Positions 57,364 through 64,000 of a stretch of DNA of 64,000 nt are shown here, piece after piece. Below the pieces are notes generated by a model. It was not told the origin of the DNA and made no database searches. It saw nothing but the letters and a program-made list of their open reading frames with translations. The position numbers and the translations under genes are program-made. Location of the stretch: assembly GCF_024055795.1 (NCBI RefSeq), contig NZ_JAMXMY010000010.1, forward strand, positions 62,001 through 126,000, read 5' to 3'. Position 1 is the stretch's first letter, and every line of letters begins with the position of its first letter. This stretch comes from Actinoallomurus purpureus. GTDB taxonomy: Bacteria > Actinomycetota > Actinomycetes > Streptosporangiales > Streptosporangiaceae.

Positions 57364-57380
57364 TTTGCTTTCAAAGCAAA
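57364..57380. promoter_or_regulatory. MarR operator TTTGCTTT-C-AAAGCAAA
   Basis: A perfect 17-bp palindrome between the MarR and oxidoreductase genes; a related half site TTTGCGATCAAA lies just to the left (57346-57357). Confidence 0.75.
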
Positions 57381-57421
57381 CATGTCTGGCGTCCACACGA
57401 TATCGGCGGAGGTCTCTCTCC

Positions 57422-58336
57422 ATGAGCGCAACCCCCTCGGAAACGAGCTGGAACGAACGGATCATCCGGGAGTTCCGCGCGAACAACGGGAAGGTCGGCG
57501 GGATGTTCGACGGCGTCCCCCTCGTCCTGCTGACCACGGCCGGCCGGAAGACCGGACGGCCGCACACCACCCCCGTCGTCCACCTCCGCGACGAGGGCCG
57601 CCATCTCGTCTTCGCGTCCAACGCCGGCCGGCCGAACCACCCCGACTGGTACCAGAACGTGCTGGCCAACCCCCAGGTCACGATGGAGATCGACACCGAG
57701 AAGGGTCACGTCCGACCCCTCGCCACCCGGGCGGTGGCCCTCGACGGCGACGAGCGGGATCACTGGTACGAACGGCAGTGCGCGCTCGATCCGGCCTTCC
57801 GCCAGTACCAGGAGAAGGCGGCCCGGAAGATTCCCGTGGTGGCCCTGTACCCCCTCGACCTGTCCACCGACGCCGCGCGCAACCGGATGATCGGTGAACA
57901 ACTGATCCGCCACCACGACGAACTCCGCGCCGCACTGCGCGACGTACGGGGCCGGATCGACGATCTCCTCGCCGGCGGACCGGGGCTCGCGGACCCCGGC
58001 CGCCCGGCGGACCTGGCCGCTCAGCTGCGCCGGCACTGCCTGACCTTCTGCCACGACCTGCAGATGCACCACACGCGCGAGAACGGCGCGTTCTCCGCCT
58101 TCGAGGACGAGTTCCCCGACCTGGCACCCGCCATCGAGCGGCTGCGGGCGGAGCACCAGGTGATGGAGAAGGCCCTGACAGACTTCGAGACCCTCGTGGA
58201 AGAAGGGCCCTCCGGCCGCGACGTCGAGCGTTTCCGTGCGCAGCTCGACCGCGTGGTCGCCGGCCTGGAGGACCACTTCGCGTACGAGGAGGCGAACCTC
58301 CTCCCGGCGGTGGGCGTGACGCCCCCGCCGCGATGA
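57422..58336 (+). CDS. DDN-type deazaflavin-dependent oxidoreductase fused to a hemerythrin domain
   Basis: A 304-residue protein. The first half (about 10-145) is a DDN/FGD-like split-barrel with VPLVLLTTAGRKTGRPHTTPVV and LANPQVTMEIDTEKG, quoted in part, which binds F420 or reduces nitro compounds. The second half (about 150-295) is a hemerythrin HHE domain with LIRHHDEL, HHTRENGAF, RLRAEHQVM and EDHFAYEEANLLP. A di-iron site could couple oxygen or nitric oxide sensing to F420 chemistry. ATG 57422 follows GGAGG. Controlled by the divergent MarR gene. Confidence 0.88.
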   Translation: MSATPSETSWNERIIREFRANNGKVGGMFDGVPLVLLTTAGRKTGRPHTTPVVHLRDEGRHLVFASNAGRPNHPDWYQNVLANPQVTMEIDTEKGHVRPLATRAVALDGDERDHWYERQCALDPAFRQYQEKAARKIPVVALYPLDLSTDAARNRMIGEQLIRHHDELRAALRDVRGRIDDLLAGGPGLADPGRPADLAAQLRRHCLTFCHDLQMHHTRENGAFSAFEDEFPDLAPAIERLRAEHQVMEKALTDFETLVEEGPSGRDVERFRAQLDRVVAGLEDHFAYEEANLLPAVGVTPPPR

Positions 58337-58412
58337 GCCACGGTCAGGAGCGCCGGCCGGGCGCGCCGACAGCCGGATCTCCCGGAGCGGTTCCCTCTTT
58401 CTTCCGGGGCGG

Positions 58413-59006
58413 TCAGACCAGCGAGTCGATCCAGCGCTCCAGCCGCGCGCCCTCCCGCGCCATCAGCTCGGGGTCACGGAAGGTGTTGGTGAGCAGCGAG
58501 ATCCCCTGATAGCTGGCGATCAGGGCGACCGCGAGGTCACGGGCGTCGGTCCGGCCCATCTCGCGGAACTGCCGCTCGCCCCAGTCGAGCAGGATCCGCA
58601 TGACCTCGGCCGCGGTGCGGTCGAGGCCGTCGGCCCGTTTGTCGAGCTCCGAGCTGAGGGTGCCGAAGGGGCAGCCGAACTGCGCGGCGAGTTCGCGCTG
58701 CTCCACCCACCCGCCGATGAGCGCCTTCAGCCGGTCCTGCGGGGCGGGGAGCTGGTCGAGTGAGGCGATCATCGCCTCGAGGCTCTGCGCGTGTGCGCCG
58801 ATGGCCGCCTCGACCAGCTCGTCCTTGGTCTTGAAGTAGTAGTAGACGTTGCCCACGGGGACGTCGGCCGCCCGCGCGATGTCGGCGAGCGTCGTCTTCT
58901 CGACGCCCTGCTCGTGGAGCATCCGCACCGCGGCGGCCGTCAGCCGCTCTCGTTTGCCGCGCTTGGTGGCGACCTCACCGCTGCCGCTTCTCTTCGAGTC
59001 AGTCAC
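58413..59006 (-). CDS. TetR family transcriptional regulator
   Basis: A 197-residue repressor. The helix-turn-helix is LTAAAVRMLHEQGVEKTTL then ADIARAADVPVGNVYYYFKTK, quoted in part; the C-terminal domain has AAQFGCPFGTLSSEL of the TetR_C group. The GTG at 59006 has TATAGT 7 nt upstream and is likely leaderless. A palindrome AGTTAG-CCAA-CTAACT lies 48 nt upstream, next to the divergent NmrA-like reductase and MFS genes, which are its probable targets. Confidence 0.93.
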   Translation of the reverse strand: MTDSKRSGSGEVATKRGKRERLTAAAVRMLHEQGVEKTTLADIARAADVPVGNVYYYFKTKDELVEAAIGAHAQSLEAMIASLDQLPAPQDRLKALIGGWVEQRELAAQFGCPFGTLSSELDKRADGLDRTAAEVMRILLDWGERQFREMGRTDARDLAVALIASYQGISLLTNTFRDPELMAREGARLERWIDSLV

Positions 59007-59013
59007 CTAACTA

Positions 59014-59019
59014 ACTATA
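59014..59019 (-). promoter_or_regulatory. -10 box (TATAGT) for the TetR gene
   Basis: TATAGT on the minus strand 7 nt from the GTG at 59006. Confidence 0.5.
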
Positions 59020-59053
59020 GACAACCGCCGATGGATTGGCTATGGTCCTTCTC

Positions 59054-59069
59054 AGTTAGCCAACTAACT
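59054..59069. promoter_or_regulatory. TetR operator AGTTAG-CCAA-CTAACT
   Basis: A perfect 6-bp inverted repeat in the gap between the TetR and NmrA-like genes, with further TTAG half sites toward the TetR promoter. Confidence 0.6.
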
Positions 59070-59098
59070 CAGTACGGATCGATCGACAGGAGAAGGCC

Positions 59099-59920
59099 AT
59101 GATCGTTATCACGGGAGCCACCGGGAACGTCGGAGCTCGCCTCGTGAGCATCCTCGCCGCGACCGGCGAGCAGGTGACGGCGGTCTCGCGCCGCGCCCCG
59201 GCCACGGATCTGCCGGAGGGCGTCCGGCACGTGCCGGCCGACCTCGACGACCCGGCGAGCCTCAAGCCCGCCCTCGACGGAGCCGACGCGCTGTTCCTCC
59301 TCGTCGCCGGACAGGACCCGCAGGGCATCCTCGACGCCGCACGGGCGGGCGGCGTCCGCCGGATCGTCCTGCTGTCCTCCCAGGGCGCGGGCACCCGGCC
59401 GGAGTCCTACCGCCACCCGCGCGCCTTCGAGGACGCCGTACGAGAGTCGGGCCTCGAATGGACGGTCCTGCGGCCGGGCGGTTTCGACTCGAACGCCTTC
59501 GCCTGGGCCGAGATGGTGCGGTCGAAGCGGATGGTCGCCGCGCCGTTCGGCGACGTCGGCCTGCCGACCGTCGACCCGGACGACATCGCCGAGGTCGCGG
59601 CCGTGGTCCTGGTCAAGGACGAGCACGCCGGCCGGACGTACGAGCTCACCGGACCGGAGCCGACCAACCCGCGCGAGCGGACCCAGGTGATCGGGGACGC
59701 CCTCGGAACCCCGGTGACGTTCGTCGAGCAGACCCGCGCCGAGGCACGGGCGCAGATGCTGCAGTTCATGCCCGAGCCGGTCGTGGAGGGCACCCTCTCC
59801 ATCCTCGGCGAGCCGATGCCCGCCGAGCAGCGCGTGAGCCCCGACATCGAGCACCTTCTCGGCCGCCCGCCCCACTCGTTCGCCGACTGGGCGGCCCGCA
59901 ACATCGCCGCCTTCCGCTGA
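59099..59920 (+). CDS. NmrA-like NAD(P)-binding protein
   Basis: A 273-residue atypical SDR. MIVITGATGNVGARLV gives the GxxGxxG site. LFLLVAGQDPQGILDAARAGGV and ILLSSQGAGTRP follow the NmrA/QOR2 pattern. There is no YxxxK at the catalytic place, so it may act as a redox sensor or quinone reductase. ATG 59099 after AGGAGAAGG. It is the first gene of an apparent NmrA - MFS - PPOX run and divergent from TetR. Confidence 0.9.
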   Translation: MIVITGATGNVGARLVSILAATGEQVTAVSRRAPATDLPEGVRHVPADLDDPASLKPALDGADALFLLVAGQDPQGILDAARAGGVRRIVLLSSQGAGTRPESYRHPRAFEDAVRESGLEWTVLRPGGFDSNAFAWAEMVRSKRMVAAPFGDVGLPTVDPDDIAEVAAVVLVKDEHAGRTYELTGPEPTNPRERTQVIGDALGTPVTFVEQTRAEARAQMLQFMPEPVVEGTLSILGEPMPAEQRVSPDIEHLLGRPPHSFADWAARNIAAFR

Positions 59921-60067
59921 GCCCCCGCCCCGGTCTCGCGCCCGTACTCGCCCCGCGGGGGTGGGGGCGCGAGACCGGGCCCTCTCGACCCGACGCCGTC
60001 CGGCACGGCCGTCCCCATGCACTCATCCGGCCGGACGACGAGCCCGGCCTCATTTCAAGGAGCACCT

Positions 60068-61564
60068 GTGTCGATTACAGAAGCGCAACCCCGATCCGGG
60101 ACGGCGTCACCGCCGCGCTCACGGGCCGCCGGCCATCCCGGACTGATCCTGGCGTTCCTCTGCGTCGCCGGGTTCATGACGTTCCTCGACGTCTCGATCG
60201 TGAACGTCGCCCTCCCGTCCATCGAGCGGGACCTCGGCGTCTCCGAAAGCTACCTGCAGTACATCGTCACCGCCTACGGAACGGTGCTCGGCGGGTTCCT
60301 GCTGCTCAGTGGGCGCCTCGCCGACACCTTCGGGCGTCGCCGCATCCTGCGGGCCGGCCTGATCGTCTTCGCGGCGGCGTCCCTCCTCGCGGGGGTCGCC
60401 CAGGGTTCCACCATGCTGATCGCCGCCCGCGGCCTGCAGGGACTGGGAGCGGCGTTCATCGCCCCTGCAGCCCTCAGCCTGCTGACCAACACGTTCGCCG
60501 AGGGCCCGGAGCGCAACCGCGCGCTCGGGATCTGGGGCGGGCTCAGCGGCATCGCCTCGGTCGCCGGAGTGGTCCTCGGCGGGCTGTTCACCGAAGGACC
60601 CGGTTGGCGGTGGATCTTCTTCATCAACGTGCCGATCGGGCTGGCGGCCGCAGCGATCGCGCCGTTCGTCGTCCCTGAGAGTCGCGCCGAGAAGCGGCCC
60701 CGTGCCTTCGACACGGCAGGTGCCGTCGTCCTCACCGCAGGCCTGATGCTGCTGATCTACACCCTGGGCCAGACCGTCGACGTCGGCTGGACATCGGCTC
60801 GGACCATCGGCGGTCTCGTCGTCACCGGCGTCCTCCTGGCGGCGTTCCTGGTGATCGAGCGGCGGGCCGAGTCACCGCTGATCCCGCTCGGCATCTTCCG
60901 GCTCCGGGCCCTCCGAGCGGCGAACATCACCGCCGTGCTCCTGTTCGGCACGCTGGTGACCCTGTTCTTCTTCGCCAGCCTGTTCATGCAGCAGGTCCTG
61001 GACTACTCGCCGATCCGGACCGGCCTGGCCTACGTCCCTCTCGCCATCATCGTGTCCGTCGGCGCGGGGATCTCCTCGAAACTGGTGACCAAGATGGCGG
61101 CCAAGCCGGTACTGATCACCGGCATCGTCATCACCGTCGCCGGGATGCTCATGCTCTGGCGGTTGCCCGTCCACGGTGGTTACGTCAGTGACGTCCTGCC
61201 GGCGTTCCTCCTCGCCGGGCTGGGCCTCGGCATGTCCTTCGTGCCGCTGCAGGTCGCCGCGTTCGCCGGGGTCCGCAAGACCGAGTCCGGCCTGGCCGCC
61301 GGGCTCATCAACACCAGCCAGGAGGCCGGTGGAGCGCTCGGCGTGGCCATCGCCGCGACGATCGTCTTCAGCCGGGTCCCGGCCCTGACCAAGGCCGCCC
61401 ACGGGGACCCCGCGCTCGTCCTGGCGGCGCGGGCGAGCGTCTTCCACGAGGCCTTCCTCATCGCGGCCTGCTTCGCGACGGTGGGCGTCCTCGTCGCACT
61501 GTCGCTGCCCAGGCTGAGGGCGCCGGAGCACGCGAACGGAGAATCCGTTGTCCCCGTCGCGTAA
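60068..61564 (+). CDS. MFS drug-efflux transporter (DHA2 family)
   Basis: A 498-residue transporter with 14 predicted helices. Helix 1 ends FLDVSIVNVALPSIERDL, the classic DHA2 motif D1, and the loop motif GRLADTFGRRRIL follows. RGLQGLGAAFIAPAALSLL is motif C-like. It exports drugs or dyes by proton antiport. The GTG 60068 follows AAGGAG. It lies 147 nt after the NmrA-like gene, and TetR likely controls both. Confidence 0.94.
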   Translation: MSITEAQPRSGTASPPRSRAAGHPGLILAFLCVAGFMTFLDVSIVNVALPSIERDLGVSESYLQYIVTAYGTVLGGFLLLSGRLADTFGRRRILRAGLIVFAAASLLAGVAQGSTMLIAARGLQGLGAAFIAPAALSLLTNTFAEGPERNRALGIWGGLSGIASVAGVVLGGLFTEGPGWRWIFFINVPIGLAAAAIAPFVVPESRAEKRPRAFDTAGAVVLTAGLMLLIYTLGQTVDVGWTSARTIGGLVVTGVLLAAFLVIERRAESPLIPLGIFRLRALRAANITAVLLFGTLVTLFFFASLFMQQVLDYSPIRTGLAYVPLAIIVSVGAGISSKLVTKMAAKPVLITGIVITVAGMLMLWRLPVHGGYVSDVLPAFLLAGLGLGMSFVPLQVAAFAGVRKTESGLAAGLINTSQEAGGALGVAIAATIVFSRVPALTKAAHGDPALVLAARASVFHEAFLIAACFATVGVLVALSLPRLRAPEHANGESVVPVA

Positions 61565-61601
61565 CGACCGCACGGCGTACCGGTCGCGTGAAGGCCGCAC
61601 G

Positions 61602-62024
61602 GTGTCCCGGCCGGGTGACGGCGGGGCGAACGCCAAATCCCTCCCGCTGCCGGCCTCGGCCGAGGCGTTCCTGACCGAGCCTCACGTGTGCACGCTGACG
61701 ACCCTCCGCCCCGACGGCACCCCGCACGTGGCACCCGTCCGGTTCACCTGGGACGCCGCGACCGGGACGGCGCGGGTCATGACGGTCGCCTCACGCCGCA
61801 AGGCCGGGAACCTCCTGGCCGCTCCCGGGACCCGCGTGGCGGTCTGCCAGGTGGCAGGCTCCCGCTGGATCACACTCGAAGGCCCCGCGACCGTGTCCGA
61901 CGACCCCCGCCGACTGGCCGAGGGCGTACGCCGATACGCCGACCGCTACGGGTCACCACCGCCCGCCCCGTCCGGTCTGGTCGTGATCGAGATCGCGGTC
62001 GACCGGGTGATGGGCCTGTACTGA
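61602..62024 (+). CDS. PPOX-class F420-dependent oxidoreductase
   Basis: A 140-residue split-barrel protein. FLTEPHVCTLTTLRPDGTPHV then APVRFTWDAATG, quoted in part, and RWITLEGPATVSDDP are the TIGR03618-type signature. The family binds F420 or FMN and reduces small molecules. I prefer the GTG at 61602 because it begins near the domain; a TTG at 61548 overlaps the MFS end and would add 18 basic residues. It is the last gene of the run. Confidence 0.85.
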   Translation: MSRPGDGGANAKSLPLPASAEAFLTEPHVCTLTTLRPDGTPHVAPVRFTWDAATGTARVMTVASRRKAGNLLAAPGTRVAVCQVAGSRWITLEGPATVSDDPRRLAEGVRRYADRYGSPPPAPSGLVVIEIAVDRVMGLY

Positions 62025-62190
62025 GAGCGCGCCCGGCTCGTGAGGAGGCCATGCTGCCGCCGACCCCTCGACTCGGCGGTTCGGTGGTCTTAACTCCACC
62101 CTCAACTGTGGTGCAGGTGACCGTGCCCCCAGCAGGTCCGGAATGGCAGTTTTGGTGGGCACGCAGCCGACCTCGCAGGGAGACGAACAG

Positions 62191-63429
62191 ATGACGGGCA
62201 TATCTCGACGCCGCGCGGCGCTGGCCCTGGCCGGTGTGACCTCACTCGCGGTCACCACCATCACGGCCGGGACCACCGCCGGCGCCGCCAGTCCGATCGC
62301 CGCGGAGCGAGCCGCCGACGTCACGGCGACCGGACTGGACCCGGCAGCCCTGCAGAAGGCGATCGACATCCAGCCGAACGATCACCTGGCCGGAGTCGTC
62401 GCCCGCGTACGACAGGGGACCGGGCGGTGGGCCGGACAGGCGCCGGACAGCGTGACCGGCAAGCCCATCCCGCTGAACGCCCATTTCCGGGTGGGCAGCA
62501 TCTCCAAGACATTCGTGGCCACCATCGCACTCCAACTCGGCGCCGAGCACGTCATCGACCTCGACCACACCATTCAGAGCTACCTGCCCGGGCTGCTGCC
62601 GGACCAGTATCAACCGATCACCATCCGGCAGCTCCTCAACATGACCAGCGGTCTTCCGAGCCCCGGCGAAGGCGCCCCCGCCGAGACCGTCGATCAAGTG
62701 ATCGCGCACCGAGGCGACTACCAGACCCTCGACCAGCTGATCCAGGGGACCCTGCGCCCCGAGGACCGGCCGTGGCCTGGTCCGCACTTCGCACCAGGCA
62801 CAGAGCAGTCGTACAACACCCTGAACTACCGGATCGTCGCCGACCTCATCGAGAAGCGAACCGGGCACTCGTACGCGGACGAACTCGCCACCCGGATCCT
62901 CCGCCCCCTGCGACTGACGCAGACGTTCCCGGACGTCTCACCGGCCGGCCGGGTCCGACCGATGCCACGCCCCTACCTGCACGGATACGTCCCCGACAGC
63001 AAGGGAACGCTCGTCGACGTCAGCCAGCAGGCCGGCGACGACTCGGGCATCATCTCGACGCCGGGCGACATCGACCGTTTCTTCACCGGTCTGTTCGGCG
63101 GCGAACTGTTGCGGCCGGCGCAGTGGAGGGAGATGGTGACCGTGCCGGACGTCGCCTATGCCGACCCGAGCGACTGCGTCATCGGACCCGACAAGGGGAA
63201 GGCCTGTTACGCCCTCGGCCTCGAACGCATCAGGCTCAGTAACGGAACGACACTGTGGGGTAAGACCGGGCATGACCTCGGCTACGCCGGCGCGTTCTTC
63301 CGCACCTCGACCGGATCCGGTGATGGCGACCGCCGCATCTTCTACGCGGTCGCCCAGACGTCACTGAGCGGCGGTACGCCTCCCACGGCCCCGCGCCTCG
63401 CCGGCGCCATGGGGATGCCGCTGTCCTGA
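62191..63429 (+). CDS. Secreted serine hydrolase (beta-lactamase/DD-peptidase fold)
   Basis: A 412-residue class C-like serine hydrolase. The N terminus MTGISRRRAALALAGV is signal-like, possibly Tat because of the arginines. The active site has SISK (Ser and Lys in FRVGSISKTFVA), then YNT in QSYNTLNY where YxN is normal, and KTG in LWGKTGHDLG. The YNT variant makes a classical class C reaction uncertain; esterases and DD-carboxypeptidase homologues vary here. ATG 62191 after AGGGAG. It stands alone. Confidence 0.88.
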   Translation: MTGISRRRAALALAGVTSLAVTTITAGTTAGAASPIAAERAADVTATGLDPAALQKAIDIQPNDHLAGVVARVRQGTGRWAGQAPDSVTGKPIPLNAHFRVGSISKTFVATIALQLGAEHVIDLDHTIQSYLPGLLPDQYQPITIRQLLNMTSGLPSPGEGAPAETVDQVIAHRGDYQTLDQLIQGTLRPEDRPWPGPHFAPGTEQSYNTLNYRIVADLIEKRTGHSYADELATRILRPLRLTQTFPDVSPAGRVRPMPRPYLHGYVPDSKGTLVDVSQQAGDDSGIISTPGDIDRFFTGLFGGELLRPAQWREMVTVPDVAYADPSDCVIGPDKGKACYALGLERIRLSNGTTLWGKTGHDLGYAGAFFRTSTGSGDGDRRIFYAVAQTSLSGGTPPTAPRLAGAMGMPLS

Positions 63430-63717
63430 CCCGGCGAGCGGGTGGCAGGGGCTCCTCGGCACATGAGCATGGCGTGTACCGACGAACACGCAGGCTGCCG
63501 CCAGCGCACGGGGCGGCGGCCATCCAGCGGCTGATGGGTTCACGATCACGGTTCGCGGGTCAACCGATCGGTGGATCGGCTCAACCGTCCGGCCCATCCG
63601 GTGTTTCAGCCCGTGACCTCCGGGATTTCGCCGGGCGGTCGATACCGCGTCCGGGCGGATTTCGCGAGGCTGAAGGCACAGGACCGCGATGGACCGGAAT
63701 GCCGGGAGGGTGACCGC

Positions 63718-64000
63718 ATGCCAGCAGTGATCGAGGTGCAGAACCTGCACAAGAGCTACGGGGACACCGTGGCGGTCGACGATGTCTCCTTCAGCGTCCA
63801 GGAGGGGGAGATCTTCGGGATCCTCGGCCCCAACGGCGCGGGCAAGACCACGACGGTGGAGTGCGTCGAGGGGCTGCGCAGGCCGGACCGGGGTGAGATC
63901 AGCGTGCTCGGCTTGGACCCGCAGCGGGACCGCGCCGAGCTGACTCAGCGGCTCGGCGCGCAACTCCAGGACGGCGAGCTGCCCGGCCGGCTGAAGGTCG
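63718..64000 (+). CDS. ABC transporter ATPase, cut by the window end
   Basis: The first 94 codons are present. VIEVQNLHKSYGDTVAVDDV is the usual start, with Walker A LGPNGAGKTTT at about residues 38-48 and the Q-loop near the end. This is the DrrA/CcmA-like type, commonly followed by a separate permease gene and used for drug or lipid export. ATG 63718 after GGGAGGG. The gap 63430-63717 before it shows no gene, only likely promoter sequence. Confidence 0.93.
   Translation, partial: MPAVIEVQNLHKSYGDTVAVDDVSFSVQEGEIFGILGPNGAGKTTTVECVEGLRRPDRGEISVLGLDPQRDRAELTQRLGAQLQDGELPGRLKV

Overview
The window is 64 kb of high-GC actinobacterial chromosome. The gene content (SRP RNA beside dnaX, tadA with its associated protein, XRE/DUF5753 with DUF397, a CU044_5270-type protein beside an ECF sigma factor, F420-type oxidoreductases, TipA-like MerR) and the many GTG and leaderless starts fit a filamentous actinomycete, perhaps of the Streptosporangiales type. 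That assignment is inference, because no rRNA or marker phylogeny is available here.
Layout. 1-12.7 kb is mostly housekeeping: a DD-peptidase, an S9 peptidase, a TetR regulator, an M15-like secreted protein with a repeat tail, asd-lysC, a DUF5063 gene overlapping recR, ybaB, dnaX, the SRP RNA, a DUF952 gene and tRNA-Ser(GGA). 12.7-36.9 kb is an accessory interval whose two ends are tRNA-Ser genes with their 3' ends facing inward. It holds many gene remnants: a NUDIX fragment, an IS630 fragment, a TetR fragment, a second transposase tail, abutting ADH and HAD fragments, a duplicated MarR tail, a membrane-protein gene with an in-frame TAG and a shortened CMD gene. 36.9-41.8 kb returns to conserved genes: tRNA-Ser(CGA), tadA with two associated proteins, upp, a PH-domain protein and an HTH-TPR regulator. 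41.8-64 kb is a series of regulator-plus-enzyme modules, often divergent pairs with visible palindromic operators, ending in an ABC ATPase cut by the window edge.
The most interesting unit is a minus-strand gene set at 15.5-20.0 kb. In transcription order it reads: membrane-anchored thioredoxin-like protein, 67-residue peptide with six cysteines, MauE-like membrane protein, second thioredoxin-like protein, ABC exporter, S26 signal peptidase. It reads as a self-contained system to make, oxidise, export and trim a disulfide-rich peptide. The peptide has a non-hydrophobic leader ending in an AXA site just before the first cysteine, and the cluster encodes its own type I signal peptidase. I do not recognise it as a named system.
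Other points of note are a MerR regulator fused to a sliding-clamp-like domain, an arginase-family/GNAT fusion, a DDN-type oxidoreductase fused to a hemerythrin domain, a TetM/OtrA-like ribosomal protection protein next to a TipA-like regulator with a 19-bp-spacer MerR promoter, and at least thirteen genes whose start codon lies 6-8 nt after a TANNNT box, which suggests leaderless transcription.
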